Positions 44,601 through 53,549 of a stretch of DNA of 64,000 bases are shown here, piece by piece. The notes under the pieces are model-generated. The model saw nothing but the letters and a program-made list of their open reading frames with translations, did no database searches and had not been told where the DNA came from. Origin of the DNA: Pictodentalium vernedei (lineage: Eukaryota; Mollusca; Scaphopoda; Dentaliida; Dentaliidae); NCBI GenBank assembly GCA_031216915.1, contig CM062289.1:23951533-24015532 (forward strand). Reading direction: 5' to 3'. The position numbers and the translations under genes are program-made. Each line of letters opens with the position of its first letter. The stretch's first letter is position 1.

Positions 44601-45621
44601 GGACCTTAATATTCCATTGGTTATGATGGCATACAGAGCTGCAGAACACGAGTCGACTGGCTTTAGTCCGAATACCATGATGTTGGGAAGAGAAGTTGCG
44701 TTACCCGTCGAATATGTGATAGGAGTTCCTAGGGATGGCGGCCGACAAATGAGTGGAACGTGGGCAGAGAATTTAAGGCAGCAGCTGATACGAATCCACG
44801 AGATAGCCAGAGATACCCTGAAGGGAAGCATAAGGAAGCAGAAGAAACTTTATGAACTCCGGAAAGAAGAGAAAAGATATGCACAAGGTGATCGTGTTTG
44901 GCTTTACACTCCAGCCAAAAAGAGGGGGAAGTCGCCCAAATTGCACTCCTTTTGGAATGGGCCCTTTACTGTGATAGACGTGCTGAGCGACGTTACGTTC
45001 AGGATCCAGAAAGGCACTGAAAAACCTAAAATAGTACACCACGATCGCCTGAAGCCATGTGTAACAGCACCGTCAAACCCCTTGAGAAACAGCGAAATAA
45101 CCCCAGACGATACACACGATGGAGAAGAGGTGGGCGGCGCAGCAGGAAGTCTTCCTTATGTTTTAACGGGTCCAGATGACTCGCACAACAATGGTGATAA
45201 TCCTTTACCTTCTGAGGACAGTGAAGGCGAGAGTGAAGAAGACACAGTGAGCGTACAACCCAGAGCAAGCAGGTTACCGGCAAAGTTCAGAGACTATGTA
45301 CTTTACAGTACTGATAGTGGAGTTGCTCCACTTCGACCGAAAAGACAAGCGCCGCCTTACTCTAAGCAAAATTGGCATAGAGAGTTCAGAGCGCAATATG
45401 ACGTAGCGCCTGACGCTATATTACGTCATGCAGCGGCGCCAGACAAGGAGAAGAGTATAAAAGACCCCCAGCGGCGGCGCCAACGTCATAACCTGATGCA
45501 CGCTGCCAGGATGGTAAACACAAAGGTAACGTCGAGACAAGTCAGTTGTGAAAAATGTGGAAGGACGTATAAGGGAAAAGAAGAATTAGAAAGGCACCAG
45601 AGCCATTGCAATCCTGGGTAG
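41467..45621 (+). CDS. pol: Gypsy pol: protease, RT, RNase H, integrase, plus C2H2 finger
   Basis: A 1384-codon open frame, uninterrupted. Aspartic protease: DSGATVSLL (DSG at 41611-41619). RT: KKPNGSLRFCIDYRALN, MPFGL, and YLDD at 42878-42889. RNase H: LDTDASASGIGAVLSQ. Integrase: an HHCC zinc-binding motif (about 44035-44165), then D in AVDIMGP, D in LHSDQ, E in GMIERFNR, then a GPF-type C-terminal module (HSFWNGPFTVIDV). In the second integrase block the usual Gly after HSDQ is replaced by Val-Ser. Unusually, after an acidic linker the protein ends in a C2H2 finger (CEKCGRTYKGKEELERHQSH) just before TAG at 45619-45621. The start used is the first ATG; the real protein is probably made by frameshift from Gag. 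Confidence 0.92.
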   Translation: MAKLQRKRDTVKTRGPREDDRSGNSDCSSRIRDLCYCRSGSRRRDLLVDSGATVSLLKGELFDQMELSRKPKLRKIQSRLTTVNGCTMSIRGLADLVLTIGGNRRRHTFVVADIRPDGILGLAFMVEHRCTVNTAEPSLQFDGIKIPCFISGKIGCCRVTLTETVMAPPSSEILVVGQIQTPFPHMRQLQGVVEPNAAFVENSATLLARALVSVDSSGRVPITLLNTEDKPHTIREGTAVAWLQDAQIVKGGREVPIPETLPPHLRCLIEHIDSPLTSEMKTKATDFLREFTCLFAVDDDDLGQTDLIKHRIKTNDAKPVRTMPRRVPIHRRGEVEEQVEAMLKRGVIEKSTGPWAAGVVLVKKPNGSLRFCIDYRALNAVTEKDAYPLPRIDDTLDVLSSATWFSTVDLMSGYWQVEVAEEDRPKTAFVTRAGLFQFKVMPFGLVGAVPTFQRLMETLLAGLQYDTCLVYLDDVIIFGRTYDELLQRQQQVFQRLQKAGLKLKPCKCKLFAREVTYLGHVISGNGVSTEEKKIKNVKEWPIPVSQTEVRSFLGLCGYYRKFVADFAHVAAPLHRLTEKGRKYMWTDECQEAFEKLKQKLVAAPILMLPDPTREFILDTDASASGIGAVLSQNVDGQERVVAYASRCLTKTERRYCVTRRELLAVVYFVRHFKTYLYGRRFTVRSDHGSLRWLKNFKEPEGQLARWIEILSEYDFEIQFRPGRSHRNADAMSRIPCKQCGRSSHSEPEIEIQYEAETEPSIKGVAATQIGSPLEKIKSQQKEDPEIRRVYGWLKRQRRPNWDEIMSRSPNEKAMWGMFDTLEIKDGVVTRKWLDARGHVTRYLVLIPKGMRKSVLDECHGGRTGGHLGVRKTLGKVRQRYFWPGLQQDVRLWCRECLRCARRKAPGRKPRATLKPAVAGGPGEHIAVDIMGPLTVTERGNRYILVVGDHFTKWVEAAPLPNMEAATVARAVIDYYISRFGVPQVLHSDQVSQFESVVFQEMCDMLGIKKTRTTAYHPQSNGMIERFNRTLAAMISTYVDDDQRDWDLNIPLVMMAYRAAEHESTGFSPNTMMLGREVALPVEYVIGVPRDGGRQMSGTWAENLRQQLIRIHEIARDTLKGSIRKQKKLYELRKEEKRYAQGDRVWLYTPAKKRGKSPKLHSFWNGPFTVIDVLSDVTFRIQKGTEKPKIVHHDRLKPCVTAPSNPLRNSEITPDDTHDGEEVGGAAGSLPYVLTGPDDSHNNGDNPLPSEDSEGESEEDTVSVQPRASRLPAKFRDYVLYSTDSGVAPLRPKRQAPPYSKQNWHREFRAQYDVAPDAILRHAAAPDKEKSIKDPQRRRQRHNLMHAARMVNTKVTSRQVSCEKCGRTYKGKEELERHQSHCNPG

Positions 45622-45633
45622 TTCTCTTGTAAC

Positions 45634-46197
45634 ATGTGCCCAAAGGCTTACCAGTATAACAAAGATCTGTTACGGCACCAGAGAGAGAAACATGTAGTGT
45701 TTCCCAGTCCGCAGAAGACTGAGGCGGCAGCTGCAGTACAGAAGGAAATGGTTGTTAGGATGACCGGGATACAGAACGTTGAAAGGACGGCGGCGCTGCA
45801 GGATGACATATTTGGTCCAATGTCTATCGACGCAAGTGCGAAAGAGATCGTACAAGCAGTAGCCACCATTAGCCAACCACCCCTGAGTCCATTATCAGAT
45901 TATGGGGAAAAGCAAGAGGACGAACCAGCTAAACGGGCACGAAGCACCTCAAGCACCCAGACCGAGGATGGGGTGAATAAAGAACATTCTCATGCTCAGA
46001 CAGATACGGTAGAGACTGCCAATGTCCATACGGAGACGGAGGGAGTTGGTGCGAAGGTCACGAGAGTTCCGGGGGACGTTGAGGTACCCATTGGACGGAA
46101 GAGGGTTGTAGAAACCATCACCAAAGTGACGGTGAAGAGGACGGCTGATGGCGAAGAGACGACAACATATACGAAGGTGTCTCGATGGGTCGAATGA
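45634..46197 (+). CDS. Downstream zinc-finger/acidic ORF of the gypsy element
   Basis: It is in the same frame as pol and separated from it only by the TAG at 45619-45621. The open frame in fact begins at 45622, and the first Cys of a second C2H2 finger is encoded at 45628-45630, before the first ATG. The finger's His pair is at about 45676-45693. After the finger come an A/E/Q-rich helix, an acidic S/T-rich region and a basic/Thr-rich C-terminus (KVTVKRTADGEETTTYTKV). The finger crossing the stop shows that the ORF was, or still is, the end of pol, either through loss by point mutation or by stop readthrough. Confidence 0.7.
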   Translation: MCPKAYQYNKDLLRHQREKHVVFPSPQKTEAAAAVQKEMVVRMTGIQNVERTAALQDDIFGPMSIDASAKEIVQAVATISQPPLSPLSDYGEKQEDEPAKRARSTSSTQTEDGVNKEHSHAQTDTVETANVHTETEGVGAKVTRVPGDVEVPIGRKRVVETITKVTVKRTADGEETTTYTKVSRWVE

Positions 46198-46345
46198 AGA
46201 CAGAAGACCAAGATGAATAGACTATATTTTTTATTTTTGATCAAGTTTTTGGTTTTTGGGGGGTAAAGTTAAATGTAAATATGGGGTTGGGAGGGGGTTA
46301 CATCTCTGACACCTCGGGGCGCGGTGACATCGGAGGCGTGGGTTG

Positions 46346-46998
46346 TGTAGCGGCCGAGCTATACAGCAATTTCTGAACGCCGCTGATGGCGCCGCTTCCC
46401 GAGTTATCGTTCATGTTAGGAATGCACGTGGTCTTTGTTCCGATGCTGCGATTGGTTAGCCTCGCTTTCCCTGGCGCTTTTGGTGTATTTAGGAGCGTGA
46501 TCGGCGCATTTCGGGGACTTGGTGGCGCAGAGGGAATCCCGATAGAAGGCATAGACCTGAAAAGAAACTCTTGGTTACCCAGACCGAGATATTGGGGGAA
46601 GAAGTCCACGCCCAGGGCGGCGTTCTGATCACGCTCTTGAATCATCGGTGGCGCAAGTGAAACCGAGGCTAAGGCGGCGGCGGAACTTCCTGATAGAAAG
46701 CGGCGCTATAAAAGGCGCCGCCCAGGTATACGGTACAGCGCAAAAGACCACCTGCAGTCCATGTCACAGTAGGGACATTGTACATAGAGATTCGATAAAA
46801 GGTTGTAAATAAGATGAGAGAATATACATAGATTGAACCTTATCCTGCCTTGTCTTTATTAGTTGGAGAAAGGAAAGCAGAGCTCAGCAACTTCCTGTGG
46901 CCCCAGGAGCGATAGGAACCCTAACTGCGAAGTCTGTAGCGGCGGCGTCTACCGCTCGGCGCCAACACTCTATCAATTGGTACCCCTTGCACGTTACA
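46346..46998 (+). repeat. 3' LTR of the gypsy element
   Basis: Same ends as the 5' LTR. The TATA-like box CTATAAAAGG (about 46706-46715) is intact. One extra C near 46904 accounts for the 1-bp length difference. Confidence 0.93.
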
Positions 46999-47455
46999 AA
47001 AGCACCGCGAGGTGAGGAATTTCCACGTCGAAACAAAATGGCGGTGCTGACCTAATACGAGTTTCCTATTAGGTCACCTCGGGCTGCAGGTGACCCAATA
47101 CGGCTCAGTACCGTCCCACTATTCGGGGGCTGTGATTGGCGAATTTCATTAGCTGGCATAATAAGTTTTGATACCGGGTGAGCGCGAGTATGGTAAAAAC
47201 GCGTAGAGTTATCTCCCTTAGATAGTAAACAAAACAAAATGTTGTTTGTTCTTGGCAAACGCTTCGCGGAAAACACCGCTAGTGAAATTGATGAGAAAAG
47301 ACTGAAAATATTCGCAGCAACAAGAAAACAGCTAAAATGTTAAGAGACTGTTTGGCCGAAAAATCAATTTGCTGATTTTGAGAAATATGACAATTATCAG
47401 TCAAATGAAGTCCTGCAACACTTCTACTTGGATATCTGGGGACCAAGAACTCCGG

Positions 47456-48021
47456 ATTTATATTTATTTATTGGTGTTTAAGGTCACATACTTATGCACA
47501 ATGGCTAATCATGACCGTGACAGTTTTACGGGTGGAGGAAGCCGGAGTACCCGGAGAGAACTACCGAGCAACGACGAGCAGCTGTCAGCTCTCCAACATC
47601 GTAACTCCGCACTGTAGCACATGCAGACAGGGTTAGATTGGTTGTTCAGCCACGAATTTTCTGTAGTACCCGCAGAGCCCGAGGAATGACCTAACTTCTG
47701 TTTGTGAGACAGGTATTGGCCACTCTTTCACGTTCTTTATCTTCTTCTTTTCCGTGGATACGCCATTGCCCGAAATCACGTGGCCCAAATAGGTAACTCT
47801 GAACTCTGCACCGCAGCACAGGCAGGGTTAGATTGGTTGAAGACATGCGCACCATCGACGTGCAGTACGCCTCAGTACACAGCGTCACGGTGCCCCCATG
47901 TAGGCAATCGGGGTGAAGTGTCTTGCCCAAGGACACAACGCGGTTGCCGTTGGTGGGATCGAACCGAGGACCCCTCGGCTTGCAGCCTGCACCTCTACCT
48001 ACTGAGCCACCGCGCTCTCAA
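47456..48021 (-). mobile_element. Chimeric SINE with an internal antisense gypsy pol fragment
   Basis: The left part (47456-47640) is the tail and body of the SINE in minus orientation. The right part (about 47797-48021) is the body and tRNA-like head. Between them, 47641-47796 is the reverse complement of gypsy pol about 43010-43160. The flanks AACTCCGG (47448-47455 and 48022-48029) form a direct repeat around the whole. The two SINE parts overlap by about 45 bp of SINE sequence but belong to different variants. Confidence 0.8.
47641..47796 (-). pseudogene. Gypsy pol fragment inside a SINE
   Basis: The antisense copy of the RT end segment of pol (TTTGGGCCACGTGATTTCGG ... GGCTCTGCGGGTAC on the minus strand) matches 43010-43160 of this window's element almost base for base. 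Short shared sequence at the junction (AGGT/TAC) suggests microhomology joining. Confidence 0.85.
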
Positions 48022-48116
48022 AACTCCGGCTAGAGGAGAGTGTTACTTGTGTGGGGATGCTCAGTGGGCGTTCATCATTGTGGTTGTAGGGTCATCGGTG
48101 GGGTAAATACGTTACA

Positions 48117-48245
48117 TTGTCTCTTAATGAACCGGTACGGGATGAGACAGGGATCAGTAGAATTTATACCAGGGCTCGCCTGCGGCTTCTCCGGTATAAA
48201 TTCTGCTGACATTGTCTCAACCCGTAGCCATCCATTAAGAGACTA
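48117..48245. repeat. Palindrome with about 55-bp arms
   Basis: The arms contain GTCTCTTAATG, CGGTACGGGATGAGACA and GTAGAATTTATACC. The complementary arm lies beyond a short GGGCTCGCCTGCGGCTTCT centre. The copy of the arm is imperfect. Confidence 0.65.
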
Positions 48246-48263
48246 TGTAATTTTTAATGTTAA

Positions 48264-48445
48264 CCCTTTCAAACCGGTGGGCATAAATTTTGGCGTGGGG
48301 AAAAATTGGTAGTATAAAGAGCAAAAAATCAGAAGCGAGGCTAGGTAATAATTTAATTCAACAGCTCGACAGGAAGGCTTTGCCCATCTCGCTGTTGACA
48401 GAATTGGCTGGAATGATACATTCCGCGGCTCCAGTGTTGAAAGGG
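48264..48445. mobile_element. piggyBac-type MITE, family F
   Basis: Perfect TTAA at 48260-48263 and 48446-48449. The ends are CCCTTTCAAACCGG and GTGTTGAAAGGG. The core hairpin is CAACAGCTCGACAGG / CCCATCTCGCTGTTG. 182 bp, non-coding. Confidence 0.75.
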
Positions 48446-48509
48446 TTAATACTTTCCCTAACGTAAAGGAAAAATACAGTCGGCTTTATTAACACATGTC
48501 GTCCTTTAA

Positions 48510-48749
48510 CCCTTAACCCAACGAATCGCCTGCATCCGCCGGCGTAATATGCAAATTCAGCAGCTGAAAAATATTATTTTTCGAAAAAATTCAACAAAAC
48601 CATATCATGTGACCCCTCGTTGGAACGAGCGCGACGAGCTCGTTCCAACGAGCGATCACATGATATGGTTTTGTTGAATTTTTTTGAAAAAATTGAAAAA
48701 ATTATATTTAAAATAATAAATTTTGATATCGTCTGCGTTGGGTAAAGGG
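48510..48749. mobile_element. piggyBac-type MITE, family E, copy
   Basis: Perfect TTAA at 48506-48509 and 48750-48753. The ends are CCCTTAACCCAACG and CGTTGGGTAAAGGG. The core is a long palindrome: TTCAACAAAACCATATCATG and complement around CGTTGGAACGAGC. Confidence 0.8.
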
Positions 48750-48759
48750 TTAAATATCT

Positions 48760-49190
48760 GTTTTCTTGAATGTTAGCCGCAAAAAATTTAGTCGGTCCCA
48801 ATGAGAAGTCTGAAGTTCTTGAAAAATTAGAACATTCATTAATTTTCGTTCAAGATTTTGTTCTGCAAATGTCAGATAAGCATACGTTGACATAGTTTTT
48901 CGCATTTTTACCTGCACTTCCGGCATAAAAGGCACATGCTGTCCCATAGTCATAGGTCAAGGGGGCAGAAGCCCCTGAACATACACCCTCCGCGCCTTCG
49001 GCGCCATTGGGCGGAGTCAGGTTCGCCGTAGATTAATGACAAGGAGTATGCCTCTCGAGATTAACAAAATTAATGTCACATGAATCGTACGCCAAGCTCT
49101 CAAACCACCAATCTAATTTTGTAAGTCATTCGACACCTTTATGGGCTGTACCCAGTTTTGTACTTAAATACTACCTCGTCTATGTTAAAT
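48760..49190. other. No gene recognised
   Basis: Contains a small inverted repeat around CCTCCGCGCCTTCGGCG (about 48985-49010). Nothing else stands out. Confidence 0.45.
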
Positions 49191-49195
49191 CGTGT

Positions 49196-49262
49196 GGAAT
49201 ATTTCAGTTGGTCGGAAATGCGAAACGTGTTTCGCATTTCCGACCAACTGAAATATTCCAGA
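49196..49262. repeat. Perfect palindrome, 30-bp arms
   Basis: TGGAATATTTCAGTTGGTCG and GAAATGCGAAAC, with exact reverse complement, meet almost without a loop. Confidence 0.8.
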
Positions 49263-49850
49263 CGATTGACTCTAAAACATGCCATAAACATTCATTTTAT
49301 TTGACTCAACACAGAAAAATATTTCTCAATGGAGACGCGATTTGATCGAATGTTTGATAACATTGTCATTATGAATACACGTTCTCTATAGATGAAGTTT
49401 TATGACTACACAGCGTAGTTAATTGCGTTAATAGATTGATATTTTCAAGGGGAATTAAATGCCTATTGATCGGAATATCTGTCGTCTGGGCGCAAAATCC
49501 ACGAAAAGTGGGTAAACAAACAGCCCACTGCAGCGTCGAATTCCGAACAGAATTGGACTGGCGGCCTGAGAACTTGGTTGCATATGTTGTTAGAACAGAG
49601 GCGACGGAAGCTCCAAAAACGTGTGTGTCGGGGGGGGGGGGGGGCACACCTTTCTGGGTACCGCAAGGGTGTAGGATGGAAAATAATTTTCCTGGGGGAG
49701 AAGATGTATCAATGGTGGTGGGTGGGGCGGTGTATTCATGCAAAATGTATAAATTTATATACGCTACCCTCCATCCTTGAACCCACTCTATTTAAGACAC
49801 TAACCTCAGCGTATTTATTTTTTGTTGTTTTTACTTAGTACCCTGCTGGT
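49263..49850. other. No gene recognised; contains a poly-G tract
   Basis: A G run lies at about 49630-49643. Open frames here depend on this low-complexity tract and show no family similarity. Confidence 0.5.
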
Positions 49851-49854
49851 ATCT

Positions 49855-50020
49855 TTCATTTCAATGACACCAATCGGTAGAGGCCATATTCAGCCTCAGG
49901 GCTGCACAATGAAAATATTGATTGGTCTTACCAAGACAATCACTTACCAGCTATCATATTTAATAAATTTATAAAGTATCATGTTTATGGGCCGGAAACC
50001 ATGAAACCGTCCTTTGAAAT
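49855..50020. mobile_element. piggyBac-type MITE, family B, decayed copy
   Basis: It shares GTATCTTTCATTTCAATG, AGAGGCCATATTCA, CAGGGCTGCAC, ATGAAAATATTGATTGGTCT and ATCATGTTTATGGGCCGGAA with the copy at 115-335. The palindrome is damaged and the ends are not clear. Confidence 0.55.
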
Positions 50021-50307
50021 ATTTCGATCCATTTGGAGCTTTATATTTTTATTCAATAAAATCTTGAAAATCAGTGTGGTCAAATATGTATAGGTGATGT
50101 GTAGTGTTCATAAGGGGTTGTGTACGTTATGTCGAAAAATTTCCCTTTCGGGTACCAATAATTTGTTAAAAAATTGGGGAGGGGCACGTGCCCCCTGTGC
50201 CCCCGGCTCCGCTGGCCCTGTATTAGAGTACGTAATATGTAAACCGGAAGCTTGGCCAATGATGCCATCTTGGAATTGTCTACTTGCCATTTGACCAAGT
50301 TCACTAA

Positions 50308-50514
50308 TGATATTTTTCCCGCGTTTTCGGAGAATTAGCGGGAAAAAATTGTCTTAACGGTACATAGCAGAATAGAAGGTGGAGCATTGGTCAGGACGAC
50401 CAATAGACACAGAGGTGTTACTCATGCAGTGATCCGTGATCACGTGGAAGTCCGAATTGTTATTCTAGCCTCAACTGTCGTTCAGAATAGTCATCATCTC
50501 AGAAATTTTCAAAA
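50308..50514 (+). repeat. Ngaro split repeat A1
   Basis: Starts TGATATTTTTCCCGCGTTTT and ends GAAATTTTCAAAA. A2 at 54724-54930 is nearly identical. Confidence 0.9.
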
Positions 50515-51291
50515 TGTCTATCAAAAAAAACAAAAAAAAAAAAAAAACAAACAAACAAAAAACTGAGCTCACGGAACATATTCAGCAAGAAGTGGAGAAA
50601 GCCGTCAACAAAATAGAAAATAATCTATTGAATGAGATGAAGCAGTTATTCGATGTTAAATTTGGTGGATTTGAAGAGAAAATCAATTCTACTCAAAGGG
50701 AGATTTCGGAACAACAAATTATCAAAATGGAGTCCGTAACAGGTGTTTACAAATTCCAGAAGACAAGTTGTGAGGAACAGTATGCTTTGAACAATAAAGT
50801 AATTTCTACAATTTCCAACGCTAAAGCCTTGATCAGCAAATCGCAGATTACTTCAGCTGATGTCACAAAAGTGCATGAAATGACTTCAGAAGATTTAACA
50901 TAACTTAATCAGGGACACAAATTGAATGATAGCTGATTCCAATGAAAACGGGTGGACAGTGGTGAAAGAATACGTAGCCAATCCGTTGGTTGATGATTCA
51001 GATGACGAAAGGAAAATTAACAGTGCAATATCCAGAACATCTCGGAAAGCCAAAGCTTTGAAAATTAAGAAAAGGAACGAACTTCCATACAATCCATACA
51101 AAATTACTAACGCCAAAGCATCAACTGGTATACAGTCATCTATAAGGTCAAAACCAGGGAAATGGTTTGCATGTGGCATAAGTGGCCATTGGATAGCTGA
51201 TTGCCCGTCTATCAGAACAGAAAGAACAAATAAGATAAGTATAGATTTGTTTACTTCAACTGAAAGTCAGATATTGAGTTTACATAGTTAA
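50514..51291 (+). pseudogene. Gag-like region of the Ngaro element
   Basis: The first frame (50514-50903, 129 codons) begins with a lysine run encoded by poly-A and continues as a charged, probably coiled-coil segment (EVEKAVNKIENNLLNEMKQL). The second (50926-51291) ends with a knuckle-like FACGISGHWIADCPS, in which the first Cys of a CCHC motif appears to be replaced. The stop between the two suggests one broken ORF. Confidence 0.65.
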
Positions 51292-51310
51292 GAGTAAAAT
51301 AGTTGAATAT

Positions 51311-52372
51311 GTGTCGAGTGAAAATTCACTTGACGACTCCTCATCAATCTATTCAAGATTAACGATGGTGAGAATAAAGAAAGGAATGTTTCCTATGAAA
51401 ATATTTCTTCGGTTGGACGGCTTAAGGCAAACATTGCACAATGGAAAGCCATTACGAAAAACAAACATGTTTTTGGATGTTATCGCTAACGGTTATAGGA
51501 CACTGCCTCCACGTTCTATAAAAAAAAAACAATGAGTCAGCTTTGGAAAACCCATCTTGTGTTAGATCGGAAATCGCAAAGCTTTCAGAAATAGGATGCG
51601 TAAAAGAGGTGAGTGATATTTCATTTGTCGTTAACCCTTTGACGTTAGCTTATAACACATTAGGCCAATTTAGATTGGTTTTGGATTGCAGAGAAATAAA
51701 TTCTGCATTTGTATCAATTTAAATATAAATATGAGTACATTTTCGTGGCAAGAGAAATGTTTTGTAAAGGTGATTTTTTGTTTACTTTTGATTTTTAGTC
51801 TGCATACCATCACATTTCAACTTTGTCCTGACGATTTCAAGTATTTAGACTTTTCTTGTACGGATGGAATGGTTACAAAGTACTGCACATTTTGCGTATT
51901 ACCATTTGGTTTGGTTACTAGTGAATATATTTTCTCAAAAGTTGTAAGAGAAATAGTTAAATTTTGGAGAGACAATGAATTAAGAGTTGGCATGTTTTCA
52001 GATGACGGTTTGGATGGTGATTCTCACCCGGCGTTAGCTGAGAGTATAAGTTTACGAATAGAAAAAGATTTGAATAACTTTGGTTTTCTACTGGCACAAG
52101 GAAAGTGTGAATGGGTCCCATCACAAGTTAGAATTTGGTGGATTATATTGGAATATAATAGAGGGAGAATCACACTTACAGAGTCAAGAGTCGACAGGAT
52201 TTTGTTAAGTATTCATAGTGCAATGAAGAACGTAGATAAAGGTCAAAATTTGATAAAAGCTCGCAATTTGGCATGTATCGCAGGTCAAATAATTTCTACG
52301 CAAATTGTATTTGGCGATAAACTAAGGTTATATACAAAAGGTATATACGAATGCTTAAACTCACAGAGCTAG
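51311..52372 (+). pseudogene. DIRS/Ngaro-type reverse transcriptase (broken)
   Basis: Frames in succession carry a GRL-type start (51411-51520), FRLVLDCREIN (about 51669-51702), then CTFCVLPFGLVTSEYIFSKV and the catalytic FSDDGLDG at about 51991-52014. The F-x-DDG form is typical of DIRS-like RT. Frame changes near 51480-51540 and a stop after 51720 interrupt it. Confidence 0.8.
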
Positions 52373-52388
52373 CTGGAAAGCAAATGTA

Positions 52389-52900
52389 ATGCTTGGTGAA
52401 GCTGCTATTACAGAAATGGTTTATTGGAAAAAAAATTGTTTTAAACTAAACAATATAGGGGGCGACACGGATGCCAAGAAATGGCACGTGCCCGATTCAC
52501 GCGTATGGAGTGTCGCGTCATGTACTGGTTTTGGTGGTTTCGTATGCACAATCGGGAGTTGGGCTCCTGGTGGTTCTGTACATAGGTTTGAGACCTCAAT
52601 TTGTGACACGAAATCCGGGAGTTGGGCTCCGCGGATAGATATCGTTATTAACAGCGGAAAGAAATGTGAGTTTTATTACTCGGGTAAATGTTAACATACA
52701 GAGAAAGTTTGCTTCGGAAGCTGGGCCTCGGACGAGGCTTGTCTCAGTTGTTCTACGTGGCGTGAACTGGAAGCGGTGCAAAGTATTCTGAAAGATTACT
52801 CAACAGGTGAGAAAGTTAATAACAAAACCATTGAGTGGTTTACGAACAAAAAAGGTTGTTGAAAAAAAAAATAAACGTCGGTAGTAAAAGGCAAATTTAC
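52389..52900 (+). pseudogene. RNase H-like region of the Ngaro element (broken)
   Basis: One frame contains VWSVASCTGFGGFVCTIGSW, which fits the D-[AS]-S-x-x-G-[FW]-G-G pattern of DIRS RNase H, with Cys where the Asp is expected to be followed by Ser. Later a WRELEA-type block near 52760 matches the second acidic block of RNase H. Stops and frame changes are present. Confidence 0.55.
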
Positions 52901-53549
52901 AAAATATTGCTTTATCAATCAATGACGTGTGCGAGTCAAAAAACGTAAAGACTTTTCTTCAGTGGGTTCCCAGAAAGCTGAATAAATCAGCAGATAAATT
53001 GAGTTGATACACGGATTGTGATGACTGCGGCATTCGGATTTGGCTTTTTCGAAAAATAGATAAGATGTGGGAACCTCACACCATCGACAGGTTTGCATCA
53101 GGGTATAATACAAAATGCAACCCTCTTAATAGTCGCTTTTGGTGTAGTGGTACTGAGGGTGTTGATGCATTCAAACAAGATTGGGGTGGTGGATACAATT
53201 GGTTAGTGCCCCCACCCAGACTCGTTTCTCGGGTCGTCAAAATGTTACAGCGGTAAAGGTACACTTTTGATCCCAATGTGGAAATCGGCGCCTTATTGGT
53301 CGTTAATAAAATCGAAAGAAGGGGCTTTCTTCAAATTTGTGAAAGAGAGCTTTGTTCTACCACAGGAACACATCGTTTTTCGTGGTAGGGGGCGAAATGG
53401 TTTGTTTGTAAAGCAGAGATTCGATTTCAATATGATAGCACTAAAAGTTCAGTGTTGAATTTTGGCTGTACAACATGATCACATGTACCACCCACCCCCA
53501 CCCCCACCCCCCTCCATACGCCAAAAAAAAAATTGAGGGAGTAAAATAA

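Larger units (their letters stand above)
38663..46998 (+). mobile_element. Ty3/gypsy-type LTR retrotransposon, 8.3 kb, near complete
   Basis: Two LTRs of 652-653 bp (TG...CA) flank gag, pol and a 3' zinc-finger ORF. The target duplication AAAG is at 38659-38662 and 46999-47002. I count about nine differences between the LTRs by eye, so the insertion looks recent. The domain order protease-RT-RNase H-integrase defines Ty3/gypsy. A candidate primer-binding site starts TGGTGACAGTGGTGA at 39331. No clear polypurine tract adjoins the 3' LTR, although GGGTTGGGAGGGGG lies about 50 bp upstream. There is no env-like ORF. Confidence 0.93.

Noticed and set aside
49436-49780. Overlapping frames on both strands around 49.4-49.8 kb
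   Set aside because: Depend on a poly-G tract; no motif and both strands open by composition.
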